The translations under genes were made by a program, and so were the position numbers. The notes under the pieces are model-generated. The model did no database searches. It saw nothing but the letters and a program-made list of their open reading frames with translations, and had not been told where the DNA came from. This document shows positions 29,123 through 37,849 of a stretch of 40,491 nt of DNA, piece by piece (positions within the stretch are counted from its first letter, which is position 1; every line of letters starts with the position of its first letter). Source of the DNA: an uncultured Eubacteriaceae bacterium (GTDB taxonomy: Bacteria; Bacillota; Clostridia; Eubacteriales; Eubacteriaceae); contig CANQOZ010000003.1 in the NCBI GenBank assembly GCA_947625585.1, forward strand, positions 1-40,491, in the 5' to 3' direction.

Positions 29123-29673
29123 TACATTGTCATATTCTTGAAAATATCTTTATTGATTAAAAAATAATCTAATCCCGACCAAAGTGTTAAAGCTGTACAG
29201 ACATAAACTGCTACTTGACCTAATATCCAAAGCCAGTTAAATCTTAACTGTGGAATTAGATAAAGTAACAAAAGTATAATTGCAATCATTTGAGAAACTG
29301 TTTTGAATTTTCCCCAAATTCCAGCAGCTAAAACAATCCCATCAGAAGCAGCTACTAACCTTAGTCCGGTAATAGCAAATTCTCTAGCAAGAATTATTAC
29401 TACTACCCAAGCAGGAATAAATCCAATACTAGTTAGACATACAAATGCTGAAGCGGTTAAAAGTTTATCTGCTAATGGATCCATAAATTTACCAAAATCT
29501 GTTATTAAATGATCTCGTCTAGCTATATATCCGTCAAGAAAATCTGTTACAGAAGCTATCACAAAAATAACTAACGCTGTTAAGGCATGACCAGCAAAGT
29601 TCACTTCAAAACAGATCAGAAAAAATGGAATTAATAATATTCTAATAACTGTTAGCTTATTTGGCAGATTCAT
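29122..29673 (-). CDS. pgsA: CDP-diacylglycerol-glycerol-3-phosphate 3-phosphatidyltransferase
   Basis: A 183-aa membrane enzyme that joins CDP-diacylglycerol and glycerol 3-phosphate, the committed step to phosphatidylglycerol. The CDP-alcohol phosphotransferase motif is complete, from DFLDGYIAR through GKFMDPLADK, with all three key Asp after the first. Several hydrophobic helices follow. The start (MNLPNKLTVIRILL) has GGAGA upstream and overlaps the end of rimO by 17 bases. Its substrate could come from the GpsA encoded at 17137-18174. Confidence 0.96.
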   Translation of the reverse strand: MNLPNKLTVIRILLIPFFLICFEVNFAGHALTALVIFVIASVTDFLDGYIARRDHLITDFGKFMDPLADKLLTASAFVCLTSIGFIPAWVVVIILAREFAITGLRLVAASDGIVLAAGIWGKFKTVSQMIAIILLLLYLIPQLRFNWLWILGQVAVYVCTALTLWSGLDYFLINKDIFKNMTM

Positions 29674-30946
29674 CGAAATCTCCTATATAATCAAAATTTA
29701 AACTCTCTCTAATTTTTACTGGGACAATCTCCCCAATCTCTAAATTCTTATTAGAATTAACGTATGTGATAAAATCAATATCAGGTGCATCTAAGATAAG
29801 TCTACCGATATATGAATTATTATCTTCTATTTGCTCAATTAAACATGGAAAAGTCTTATTTATAAATTTTTTATTGGATTCTCTTATAAGTTCACTAGAT
29901 TTTTGGTTAAATATCTCTACTCTATTTTCAATTTCTTTACTACTAACCTGATCTGGTAGGTTATAAGCTTTTGTATCTTCTTCCCTTGAATAACCAAAGC
30001 AACCAAACCGATCTAATTTTAATTGTTCTAAATCATTGAGTAATTCCTGAAAATCTTCACTTGTTTCTCCAGGATATCCAACTATAAATGTAGTTCTAAC
30101 GATAGGATTATTAAATTTACTTCTGATTTTTGAAATCAATTTATAAATCTCTTCTTTAGAAATATGACGATTCATACTTTTTAATATTTTATTACTGGTA
30201 TGCTGGATGGGAATATCGAAGTAAGGTAGGATATTATCCTTTTGGTCAATTAGATCAAGTAATTCATCCGTTATTCCTTCAGGATATAAATAAAGTAAAC
30301 GGATCCATTTAAAGTTAAAATCATCCGAGAGAATTTTAAGTAATTCAATTAATGAGATATCTTCATCGAGATCAGTTCCATATTGAGTTAGATCTTGAGC
30401 TACTAATATTAATTCCTTAACCCCTTTATTTTCTAATTCCTGTGCTTCTTCTCTTATTTCACTAATGGATCTACTTCTGTGCTTTCCCCTAATTAAAGGA
30501 ATTGAACAGTAAGAGCAATTTCTATTACAACCGTCAGATATTTTTAAATAAGCGAAGTTATCCGTTGTCAAATTCCTTGTATCTCCATCAACATGATCGG
30601 TTAAGTTAAATAAGTCCATAATCTTATTTGTCTCATTTAACCTAAAGAAGCCGTCAATCTCAGGAATTTCAGATTCGAGCTCTTCTTTATATCTCTGAGA
30701 AAGACAGCCTGTTACGATTACTTTTGCATTTGGTTTTTTATTATTAATACTGTCAAATATAGCTTCAATTGACTCAACTCGAGCTGATTCAATAAAAGCG
30801 CATGTATTTACAATAATTAAATCAGCCTGAGTTAAATCTTTAGTTACTTCAAATCCATTATGAATAAAGTTTGATAGCAATAATTCAGCATCAACAGTAT
30901 TTTTATCACATCCAAGGGAAAGTAGAAAAATTTTGTTATTCCTCAT
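29657..30946 (-). CDS. rimO: Ribosomal protein S12 methylthiotransferase RimO
   Basis: A 429-aa radical-SAM methylthiotransferase that modifies an aspartate of ribosomal protein S12. It shares layout with MiaB but has the RimO signatures: SLGCDKNTVDAE at the N-terminus, VNTCAFIESAR, VTGCLSQRY, and SDGCNRNCSYCSIPLIRGKHRSR for the SAM cluster, then a TRAM domain near the C-terminus. The start overlaps the stop of ftsK by four bases (ATGA). The ftsK-rimO-pgsA-cinA-recA order is common in Clostridia. Confidence 0.96.
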   Translation of the reverse strand: MRNNKIFLLSLGCDKNTVDAELLLSNFIHNGFEVTKDLTQADLIIVNTCAFIESARVESIEAIFDSINNKKPNAKVIVTGCLSQRYKEELESEIPEIDGFFRLNETNKIMDLFNLTDHVDGDTRNLTTDNFAYLKISDGCNRNCSYCSIPLIRGKHRSRSISEIREEAQELENKGVKELILVAQDLTQYGTDLDEDISLIELLKILSDDFNFKWIRLLYLYPEGITDELLDLIDQKDNILPYFDIPIQHTSNKILKSMNRHISKEEIYKLISKIRSKFNNPIVRTTFIVGYPGETSEDFQELLNDLEQLKLDRFGCFGYSREEDTKAYNLPDQVSSKEIENRVEIFNQKSSELIRESNKKFINKTFPCLIEQIEDNNSYIGRLILDAPDIDFITYVNSNKNLEIGEIVPVKIRESLNFDYIGDFDESAK

Positions 30947-33363
30947 GCAGTCCCTCTATATTCACTTTCAGATATTAATAATTTTCTTGGCTTACTTCCA
31001 TTTGGACCAGAAATTATTCCATCTAATTCTAAAGAATCAATAATACGACCTGCTCTAGCATAACCAATTCCAAGCTTACGCTGTAACATAGAAGTAGAGA
31101 CTTGTTTATTTAAAAAAGCTACTTCTATAGCTTGATCATATAATTTATCACGTTTTTTTGAATTTTCTTTTAATTCTTTCTCTCTAACATGATGTTGAAT
31201 TGATTCTTCAATCTCTTCGCTATATTCCGGTTCTTCTTCTAATTTAACTGACTCGATTACTTTATTAATTTCATTATCAGAAACAAAACAACACTGAATT
31301 CTTAATGGTTTCGATAATCCAACAGGTTTATAAAGCATATCACCTTTACCTAATAATTTTTCGGCTCCAGCCGAGTCAAGAATTGTTCTAGAGTCTGTAT
31401 TAGAAGCTACAGCAAAAGCTATTCTTGAAGGTATATTTGATTTGATTAACCCAGTGATAACATCAACTGATGGTCTTTGAGTAGCTATTATTAAATGAAT
31501 ACCACAAGCACGGGCTTTCTGAGCTATACGACAGATAGCACCTTCTACTTCTTTTGGAGAGGTCATCATTAAGTCTGCTAACTCATCAATTATGATCACA
31601 ATTCTTGGTAGTTTTTCACCTTGATTTCTAATCATTAATTCATTATATGATTCAAGATCTCTAACTCCAGTTTGTTGGAACATATTATAACGTTCCTCCA
31701 TTTCCTTAAGAGCCCAATTAAGAGCTCCTTCAGCCTTTTGTGGTTCAGTAACAACAGGAACTAAAAGATGAGGAATTGAATTATAATGACTCAGTTCTAC
31801 CATTTTTGGATCAATTAAGATCAATTTTAAATCTTCTGGTGATTCATGATATAGAAGACTAATTAAAATTGAGTTTATACAAACCGATTTACCTGAACCA
31901 GTTGAACCAGCAATTAATAGATGAGGCATTGAAGAGATATCACCTATTATATTGTGCCCTGATAAGGTCTTCCCAACAGAAAATGGTAAATCAAACTTAG
32001 AATTAATAAATTCGTCTGTTTCAATAATGTCTCGTATTGGAACAATATCTGATTTCTTATTTGGAACCTCTATACCTATAGCATCTTTACCTGGAATTGG
32101 AGCTTCAATTCGAATATCAGAAGTCGCTAATGCTAAAGCTAAATCATCGGCAAGATTAACTATTTTACTAACCTTAACACCAGGAGCTGGCTTAACTTCA
32201 AATCTTGTTATTGTTGGACCCTTTTCAAAATTTCTAATAGAGGCATCAACACCAAAGTTATTTAAAGTTTCCTTAATTTTTCTAGCATTATCTTTAATTT
32301 CCTTCTCGTCTATTCTACTCTTCTTAGAATTCTTGTTTAATAGCTCTATTGAAGGAAAATCATATCCTGTATTAAGATTTACTTTTTTTTTATTACTTAA
32401 TTCTTCATCAAAATCTTCAACAATAAAAGGTGGCTCTTCTTCCGGTTCAGGATCAAAGAACATATACTGATCGAGTAGATCTACCTGGTCTTCAGGAATT
32501 TCAGCACTTTTTTCTGTAACCCCTTTTTTTGGTTCAGAATCATCTAGAATTATTTCATCCGGTTCTAATTCAATAAAGTCATCCTCTATTAAATCATCAT
32601 CATAATTTACAGAATCATCAATAGAATATGGATCAACATCATCTTCGTCAATTATAAGTTCTTTTGAACTTTGAAGTTTTTGTTCTTCTTTTTTCTGACG
32701 TTCTCTGACTCTTTTCCTTTGGTCAAGGTCTTCCTTTAAGTCATAATACTTATTTTTAATATAAACCATACCAAAATCAGTTCCAATAATATTAGAATAA
32801 AGATTTGGAAAGTTAATCTTGATAATTAAGTAGACTTCTACAAGAGTTAGTAAGATTAGAATTATAATTGTTCCTGTTCTTGTAATAATTTTGTTTAAAA
32901 GATAGGCTATTAAGGTTCCAACAATTCCCCCATAACCACCGTATGCAGCTAGGGAAAATAAATCAATTATTTTATAGTTCGTAGTTAAATTAGGAATATT
33001 CGAACTCAAAAAGACCATAAAATTCCCAGTCATTAAGATTATGTAGGAAATTGTTTCTTTATATTCACGGAACTTGTCAATTAGCATGAGGATTCCACAT
33101 GCTATAACAATTAGGCATAAAACAGGTACAGCATTTCCAAATAAGTACATTAAGATATACTTACCTATAATTCGATCAATTAAAGTTGGTTGAGCTGTTA
33201 TAAATGCATAATAACAGTATACTCCGATAAGAATAGTTACAATTCCTTCCACCCACCGTTGCCTGTCTCTTTCAGGTGAACTAGTGTTATCTTTGTAACC
33301 TTTCACTCTGGCATTTCTCGCTTTTGCTTTTACTTTTACTGTCTTTTTTTGTTTTTTAGCCAT
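30943..33363 (-). CDS. ftsK: DNA translocase FtsK/SpoIIIE
   Basis: An 806-aa septal DNA pump. Four membrane spans (about residues 38-180) anchor it. An acidic linker (about 230-325) with many Asp and Glu follows, then the alpha/beta motor with AGSTGSGKS (Walker A, 485-493), LKLILIDPKMVELS, IVIIIDELADLM (Walker B) and IATQRPSVDVITG. The C-terminal winged-helix gamma domain (about 735-800, VSTSMLQRKLGIGYARAGRI) reads DNA polarity sequences. It clears chromosome ends from the division septum. GGGGATG precedes the ATG. No sporulation genes in the window argue for the SpoIIIE role. Confidence 0.97.
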   Translation of the reverse strand: MAKKQKKTVKVKAKARNARVKGYKDNTSSPERDRQRWVEGIVTILIGVYCYYAFITAQPTLIDRIIGKYILMYLFGNAVPVLCLIVIACGILMLIDKFREYKETISYIILMTGNFMVFLSSNIPNLTTNYKIIDLFSLAAYGGYGGIVGTLIAYLLNKIITRTGTIIILILLTLVEVYLIIKINFPNLYSNIIGTDFGMVYIKNKYYDLKEDLDQRKRVRERQKKEEQKLQSSKELIIDEDDVDPYSIDDSVNYDDDLIEDDFIELEPDEIILDDSEPKKGVTEKSAEIPEDQVDLLDQYMFFDPEPEEEPPFIVEDFDEELSNKKKVNLNTGYDFPSIELLNKNSKKSRIDEKEIKDNARKIKETLNNFGVDASIRNFEKGPTITRFEVKPAPGVKVSKIVNLADDLALALATSDIRIEAPIPGKDAIGIEVPNKKSDIVPIRDIIETDEFINSKFDLPFSVGKTLSGHNIIGDISSMPHLLIAGSTGSGKSVCINSILISLLYHESPEDLKLILIDPKMVELSHYNSIPHLLVPVVTEPQKAEGALNWALKEMEERYNMFQQTGVRDLESYNELMIRNQGEKLPRIVIIIDELADLMMTSPKEVEGAICRIAQKARACGIHLIIATQRPSVDVITGLIKSNIPSRIAFAVASNTDSRTILDSAGAEKLLGKGDMLYKPVGLSKPLRIQCCFVSDNEINKVIESVKLEEEPEYSEEIEESIQHHVREKELKENSKKRDKLYDQAIEVAFLNKQVSTSMLQRKLGIGYARAGRIIDSLELDGIISGPNGSKPRKLLISESEYRGTA

Positions 33364-33450
33364 AACATCCCCAATTTTTTGTTTTAGTTCAAATTTGGAT
33401 TATATTAAATATTTTTGAATATAAGTTAAATATTTTATAACGAAATCTTA

Positions 33451-33485
33451 ACAAAAAAGAGCTGCTTGAATTTTCAAACAACTCT
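33451..33485 (-). terminator. Intrinsic terminator after dut
   Basis: AGAG-C-TG-C-TTGAA pairs with TTCAA-A-CA-A-CTCT (33458-33485), an 11-bp stem with three mismatches, and six T follow on the minus strand. It ends the rpsO-pnp-dut transcript, 5 bases beyond the dut stop codon, before ftsK. Confidence 0.8.
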
Positions 33486-33490
33486 ATTTT

Positions 33491-33943
33491 TTAATTTCCG
33501 GTATGTCCAAAACCCATTCCACTTCTATCGGTTTCTTCTAAATCTTCTAAGTTATCAACTTCAATAAGATCAGGAATTACAATTGGAACAAAGACAATTT
33601 GAGCCAGTCGCTCACCGGGTTTAATAGTATAACTTTTACTGAATAAATTAATTAAAATAACTTTAACTTCCCCACGGTAATCAGAATCAATAGTACCAAT
33701 ACCATTAGCTAAGGTAATTCCATGTTTAGAAGATAACCCACTTCGAGCTCTAACTTGTCCTTCATAACCATAAGGAATTTCAAGATATATTCCTGTTGGA
33801 ATGAGTTTAGCTTCATTTGGTTTTAACTCTACTTCTTCTTTAATGTCTGCTCTTAAGTCAAAACCACTTGACCCTGATGTTTGTTGCTTAGGTAATGGAA
33901 ATCTTGAATTATTAAAAACTTTAATTTTAATCTTATTTTCCAT
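33491..33943 (-). CDS. dut: Deoxyuridine 5'-triphosphate nucleotidohydrolase (dUTPase)
   Basis: A 150-aa trimeric dUTPase that keeps uracil out of DNA and supplies dUMP for thymidylate synthesis. Conserved motifs in order: SSGFDLRAD (1), ARSGLSSKHGI (2), NGIGTIDSDYRGEVKV (3), GERLAQIVFVPI (4) and RSGMGFGHTG (5, the P-loop-like tail that closes over the substrate). The start ATG shares one base with the pnp stop codon (TAATG), so translation is coupled. Confidence 0.96.
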   Translation of the reverse strand: MENKIKIKVFNNSRFPLPKQQTSGSSGFDLRADIKEEVELKPNEAKLIPTGIYLEIPYGYEGQVRARSGLSSKHGITLANGIGTIDSDYRGEVKVILINLFSKSYTIKPGERLAQIVFVPIVIPDLIEVDNLEDLEETDRSGMGFGHTGN

Positions 33944-36054
33944 TAATAATCCCTACGGTTAAAGCTTCTTCTTCTCTTACGGGGCAAAACTGCTTTTCTA
34001 GATAAGCTAATCTTACCTTGGTTATCAATATCAATAACTTTGACTTTAACCTTATCACCAGGTTTTAGAACATCTTCAACTCTATTAACTCTTCTATTAT
34101 CAAGTTGTGAAATATGGATCATCCCTTCTTTATTACCAGGAACTTTGACAAATGCACCAAATGTAGTTGTTCTAGTAACTTCTCCTTCAACAACTTCATT
34201 TACTTTAAGATCATAGGTAATGTCTTCAATTATTTTCTTAGCTTTTTGAGCCATATCTTCATCAGTTGAAGCTATATAGATGGTTCCATCATCTTCAATT
34301 TCAATTTTAACGCCAGTTTCATCAATGATTTGATTAATAACTTTTCCGCCAGAACCTATTACGTCACGTATTTTTTCTTCATCAATTTTCATAATAACGA
34401 TACGTGGAGCATATGGTGATAACTCTGGTCTAGGTTCAGGAATCGTATCTTCAATTAAATCAAGTATTTGTAATCTAGCTTCTTTAGCTTGAGCTAAAGC
34501 TCTCCTCAAAATTTCTTCATCAATCCCATGAATTTTGATATCCATTTGAATTGCTGTAATTCCATCACGTGTTCCAGCAACTTTAAAGTCCATATCACCT
34601 AGATGATCTTCCATTCCCTGGATATCCGTTAAAATTTCAACCTGATCTTCTTCTTTAATTAAACCCATTGCTATTCCTGCTACTGGTTTTTTAATAGGAA
34701 CACCGGCATCCATTAAAGATAGTGTTGATCCCACAACACTAGCTTGTGAGGTCGATCCATTAGAACTTAAAACTTCTGATACAACACGAATCGTATAAGG
34801 GAAATCGTCATCGTTAGGCAATACTGGTTTTAATGCCCTTTCAGCAAGAGCACCATGACCAATTTCTCTTCGTCCCGGCCCTCTTGATGGTCTAGTTTCA
34901 CCAACTGAATATCCTGGAAAGTTATACTGATGCATATACTTCTTTTCAGTTTCATTTAACTCTAAGCCATCTATTAATTGAGCATCTCTTGGAACTCCAA
35001 GTGTTGCTACTGATAATACTTGAGTTTCTCCTCTAGAGAACAATCCAGATCCATGCGTTCTTGGTAGGTAACCAACCTGAGCACTAAGAGGTCTAATTTC
35101 ATTCATTTCTCTATCATCAGGTCGACGGTGATCATTTAAGATTAATTTTCTAAACTCTTCTTTTTGAAGATCGGATAGAACAGCTTTTATATCATCTATT
35201 TCTTCCTCATATTCTTCTTCAAAGTTTTCAATTACTTCAGCTTCAATTTCATCTAGACGTTCTTTTCTATCAACTTTATCAACAATATGGATAGCTTCAG
35301 CAATTTTATCTCCAACAAATTCTCTAACTTTTTCAGATAGTTCTTCTGAAGGTAGATATAAGGTTACATCAGCTTTTTCTTTACCGACTTCCTTTTGTAT
35401 TTCTTCAATGAATTCGACAATTTTCTTTATTTCTTCATGAGCTAACAAGATAGCTTGAAGCATTGTTTCTTCATCTACTTCGTTTGCTCCAGCTTCAACC
35501 ATCATAACCGCTTCTTTTGTTCCGGAAACGGTAAGATTCAAATCAGATTTTTCCTTTTGTTCTACAGTAGGATTAATGATTAATTCACCATCTACTAAAC
35601 CAACAGCAACTGAAGCAGTTGGACCATCAAACGGAATATCAGAAATACTAAGAGCAATACTAGCTCCATTCATAGCCGTAATATCAGGTGCATTATCCTG
35701 GTCATCAGACATAACGGTTTCAATAACCTGAACATCGTTACGCATGCCTTTTGGGAAAAGTGGTCTTATTGGCCTGTCGATTAATCTGGAATTTAAGATG
35801 GCTCTTTCACTAGGTCTACCTTCCCTACGTAGAAAAGATCCTGGAATTTTCCCAACAGAATACATTTTTTCTTCATAATCAACACTTAATGGAAAAAAGT
35901 CCATTCCTTCTCTTGGCTCTGCAGATAAACCAGCTATTGATAAAACACTTGTATCACCATAACGAACCATAGCTGAGCCACTGGCTTGTCCAGCAACTTC
36001 ACCTACTTCTACAACAAATGGTCTACCAGCTATTGTAGTCTCGAATTTTTTCAT
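33943..36054 (-). CDS. pnp: Polyribonucleotide nucleotidyltransferase (PNPase)
   Basis: A 703-aa phosphorolytic 3'-5' exoribonuclease. It has two RNase PH-like domains separated by a helical domain, with FFPLSVDYEEKMYSVGKIPG and RPIRPLFPKG in the first and YNFPGYSVGE, GRREIGHGALAERAL and MDFKVAGT in the second. A KH domain (IRDVIGSGGKVINQI) and an S1 domain (GAFVKVPGNKEGMIHISQL) follow, ending in a basic tail RKRRRSFNRRDY. It follows rpsO, as in most bacteria, and is preceded by a long structured leader (36072-36168) that may mediate autoregulation. Confidence 0.98.
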   Translation of the reverse strand: MKKFETTIAGRPFVVEVGEVAGQASGSAMVRYGDTSVLSIAGLSAEPREGMDFFPLSVDYEEKMYSVGKIPGSFLRREGRPSERAILNSRLIDRPIRPLFPKGMRNDVQVIETVMSDDQDNAPDITAMNGASIALSISDIPFDGPTASVAVGLVDGELIINPTVEQKEKSDLNLTVSGTKEAVMMVEAGANEVDEETMLQAILLAHEEIKKIVEFIEEIQKEVGKEKADVTLYLPSEELSEKVREFVGDKIAEAIHIVDKVDRKERLDEIEAEVIENFEEEYEEEIDDIKAVLSDLQKEEFRKLILNDHRRPDDREMNEIRPLSAQVGYLPRTHGSGLFSRGETQVLSVATLGVPRDAQLIDGLELNETEKKYMHQYNFPGYSVGETRPSRGPGRREIGHGALAERALKPVLPNDDDFPYTIRVVSEVLSSNGSTSQASVVGSTLSLMDAGVPIKKPVAGIAMGLIKEEDQVEILTDIQGMEDHLGDMDFKVAGTRDGITAIQMDIKIHGIDEEILRRALAQAKEARLQILDLIEDTIPEPRPELSPYAPRIVIMKIDEEKIRDVIGSGGKVINQIIDETGVKIEIEDDGTIYIASTDEDMAQKAKKIIEDITYDLKVNEVVEGEVTRTTTFGAFVKVPGNKEGMIHISQLDNRRVNRVEDVLKPGDKVKVKVIDIDNQGKISLSRKAVLPRKRRRSFNRRDY

Positions 36055-36071
36055 TATAAAACCTCGTTTCT

Positions 36072-36168
36072 ATAGGCCATTGTTATAGGAGTGCTTGATC
36101 CTCATTAGAAAAAACGGTTTTAACTATTCTTTCCAATGAAGATTAGAGGACTCTATATTATGGCCTAT
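36072..36168 (-). promoter_or_regulatory. Long interrupted stem in the pnp 5' leader (possible autoregulatory element)
   Basis: On the minus strand ATAGGCCAT (36160-36168) pairs with ATGGCCTAT (36072-36080). Inside, ATAGAG pairs with CTCCTAT (one bulge), TCCTC with GAGGA, and CATTGGAAA with TTTCTAATG (one G-U). The stem totals about 28 bp in a 97-base element that ends 18 bases before the pnp start codon. In E. coli a comparable leader stem is cut by RNase III and then removed by PNPase; a similar role here is inference. Confidence 0.6.
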
Positions 36169-36173
36169 TGATA

Positions 36174-36198
36174 TAAAAAAAGTGGCAAAAAGCCACTT
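36174..36198 (-). terminator. Intrinsic terminator between rpsO and pnp
   Basis: AAGTGGC-TTTTT-GCCACTT (7 bp) followed by seven to eight T on the minus strand, 5 bases after the rpsO stop codon. Read-through past it would enter the pnp leader stem. Confidence 0.9.
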
Positions 36199-36202
36199 GT
36201 AA

Positions 36203-36469
36203 TTATCTTCTTAAGTTTAATGCTTTAATAATTTCACGATATCTATTGACATCTTTATCTCTTAGATAGTCAAGTAAAGCTCTTCTTTGACCAACTAATT
36301 TTAATAAACCACGTCTAGAATGATGGTCTTTCTTATGAACAGCAAAATGTCTGTTTAAATCATTAATTCTAGCAGTGAGTATTGCAATTTGAACTTCAGG
36401 GGAACCTGTATCATGTTCGTTTTTACCAAATTTTTTAATTAATTCAGCTTTTTCCTCTTTAGTTACCAT
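36203..36469 (-). CDS. rpsO: 30S ribosomal protein S15
   Basis: An 88-aa S15, which binds the 16S rRNA three-way junction early in 30S assembly. Conserved segments NEHDTGSPEVQIAILTARI, HKKDHHSRRGLLKLVGQRR and LLDYLRDKD are all present. The start is the ATG at 36467-36469 (MVTKEEKAEL) with AAAGGAGA upstream. The frame stays open for another 29 codons to 36556, but this is leader sequence, not protein: S15 has a standard length of 88-89 residues. The leader contains a possible S15-responsive pseudoknot. Confidence 0.98.
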   Translation of the reverse strand: MVTKEEKAELIKKFGKNEHDTGSPEVQIAILTARINDLNRHFAVHKKDHHSRRGLLKLVGQRRALLDYLRDKDVNRYREIIKALNLRR

Positions 36470-36473
36470 TATG

Positions 36474-36529
36474 TCTCCTTTATTAATTTTGTCCATAATC
36501 ATAGTAATACGACGGAGATACGTATAACC
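36474..36529 (-). promoter_or_regulatory. rpsO leader hairpin whose loop can pair with the Shine-Dalgarno
   Basis: On the minus strand GGT-T-ATACG and CGTAT-T-ACT form a stem (36503-36529) with the loop TATCTCCGT (36512-36520). TCTCC in the loop is complementary to GGAGA (36474-36478) in the rpsO ribosome-binding site, about 34 bases downstream, so a pseudoknot can form. E. coli S15 represses its own mRNA by binding a pseudoknot at this place; the same principle is inferred here. Confidence 0.55.
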
Positions 36530-36546
36530 AAGAAAATGGCTATAAT

Positions 36547-36575
36547 ATATTAGCACAATTGTGACTTTAAAACAA
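36547..36575 (-). promoter_or_regulatory. Probable rpsO promoter
   Basis: TTGTTT (36570-36575), 17-base spacer, TAATAT (36547-36552) on the minus strand. The spacer holds the 10-bp palindrome CACAATTGTG. The start point would be near 36540, giving a leader of about 70 bases with the hairpin described. Confidence 0.6.
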
Positions 36576-36581
36576 AATTAT

Positions 36582-37676
36582 TTATTTAACTAACTCATGG
36601 CTTAATTCTACAGTTTTTTCAATAGAAAAGTCTTGAGCTGTTTTCTTCATAGTTTCACTCATAATGGTCAATATTTCCGGATTTTTAGCTAGTTGGTCAA
36701 CAAGTTCTGTTAATTCAACTGAATCATTAATCTCAATAGCTAATCCCTCTCTACTAAGGTATTTTGCATTCTCCTCTTCTTGACCTGGATAGGTGTAAGG
36801 AATAATTATTGGAATATTTTTTGAGATTGCTTCAGTTGATGTTAAGCCACCAGGTTTGGTTATGATTACATCAGATTCTTCCATTAAACCTGAAACCTTA
36901 TCAGTAAAGCCTAAAACTTTAATATCTTTTCCCTTATGTTCAACTTCATTAACTAAATTATCAACGTGACGTTTCAAACTTTTATTATTACCACATACAA
37001 CAACAATATCTAAATCACTTTCAGCTTTTAAGATATTTTTCAAAGCTTTTTTTAATTGTTTTGTTCCTAAACTTCCTGCCATTAACAGAATATTTAACTT
37101 ATCATTATCAGGACGACTTTCATTTATTCTAAATTCTTCTCGAACTGGAATTCCATAAGTATAAATTCTGTTTTCTGGTGCACCACGATCCATTAAAGTT
37201 TGTTTTGTATAGTCACTTCCAACAATGTAGGCATCAATTGAATTTTTAACATAAACATCATGAGCAATATAATCTGTTACAAAAGCTAGTACTGGTTCAA
37301 ATATATCCTGGTCATCTTTTAATCTACCAATAATATTTGTAACTATCGGATGGGTTGAAATAATTAGATCAGGTTTATATTCTTCGATGTCTTCTAATAG
37401 TCTTTCTTTTAGAAAGCGGGCAGCTTGACTTAAAACCTTTTCAGTTGGTTTTGATTCGTAATCAAATTTTTTATAAAGATATTTGTATAGCTTTGGGAAG
37501 TTTACAACTAAATGTTGGTAACCCTTAGTTACGATCCTATTTAAAGCTCTCCCACCTTCTTGAAAGGCATCAATTATGACAACTTCGTCACCATTTTTCT
37601 CTAATTCTTTTGCAAGTGACTGAGCAGCCAATGTATGTCCTGCACCAGTCTGACCAGTGTAGATTATAGCTCGCAC
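36582..37676 (-). CDS. UgtP/MGDG-synthase-like diacylglycerol glycosyltransferase
   Basis: A 364-aa GT-B glycosyltransferase (family 28). The N-terminal half matches the MGDG synthase domain (TGQTGAGHTLAAQSLAKEL, DLIISTHPI, FVTDYIAHDVYV, YGIPV). The C-terminal half has the UDP-sugar-binding region (LLMAGSLGTKQLKKAL, DVIITKPGGLTSTEA, PYTYPGQEEENA). Such enzymes add glucose or galactose to diacylglycerol to make membrane glycolipids and the lipoteichoic-acid anchor. The start is GTG (37674-37676), two bases after the stop of a 56-aa membrane protein gene, so it probably relies on translational coupling. The donor sugar cannot be read from the sequence. Confidence 0.88.
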   Translation of the reverse strand: MRAIIYTGQTGAGHTLAAQSLAKELEKNGDEVVIIDAFQEGGRALNRIVTKGYQHLVVNFPKLYKYLYKKFDYESKPTEKVLSQAARFLKERLLEDIEEYKPDLIISTHPIVTNIIGRLKDDQDIFEPVLAFVTDYIAHDVYVKNSIDAYIVGSDYTKQTLMDRGAPENRIYTYGIPVREEFRINESRPDNDKLNILLMAGSLGTKQLKKALKNILKAESDLDIVVVCGNNKSLKRHVDNLVNEVEHKGKDIKVLGFTDKVSGLMEESDVIITKPGGLTSTEAISKNIPIIIPYTYPGQEEENAKYLSREGLAIEINDSVELTELVDQLAKNPEILTIMSETMKKTAQDFSIEKTVELSHELVK

Positions 37677-37678
37677 TT

Positions 37679-37849
37679 TTATTCGTTATCCTCGAAATCC
37701 TTTGTGAAACGGTAATGGACTTTCATTAATCTCCCACCAATCTTCTTTTCAGCAGATTTTTCTAAGAGGTTAGTTATTAAATATCCACCAGCAATACCTA
37801 AACCTAATGTTCCTAATGTTAATAGTGTTACTTTCCCTAACGTATGCAT
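37679..37849 (-). CDS. 56-aa single-span membrane protein coupled to the glycolipid synthase gene
   Basis: An ATG at 37847-37849 with an excellent AAGGAG site opens a 56-codon gene. The product has an N-terminal hydrophobic, glycine-rich helix (VTLLTLGTLGLGIAGGYLI, about residues 7-25) and a charged C-terminal part (LLEKSAEKKIGGRLMKVHYRF, with an acidic end DFEDNE) that should face the cytosol. Two bases separate its stop from the GTG of the glycosyltransferase gene. No family is recognised. The strong ribosome-binding site, coupling and membrane-then-charged layout make it likely to be real, perhaps an anchor or regulator of the peripheral glycosyltransferase. Confidence 0.8.
   Translation of the reverse strand: MHTLGKVTLLTLGTLGLGIAGGYLITNLLEKSAEKKIGGRLMKVHYRFTKDFEDNE

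Noticed and set aside
36470..36556. Extended N-terminus for S15 (29 more residues in frame)
   Set aside because: S15 has a fixed length of about 88 residues, the strong AAAGGAGA site is at the internal ATG, and the extension overlaps the promoter -10 and the leader hairpin.
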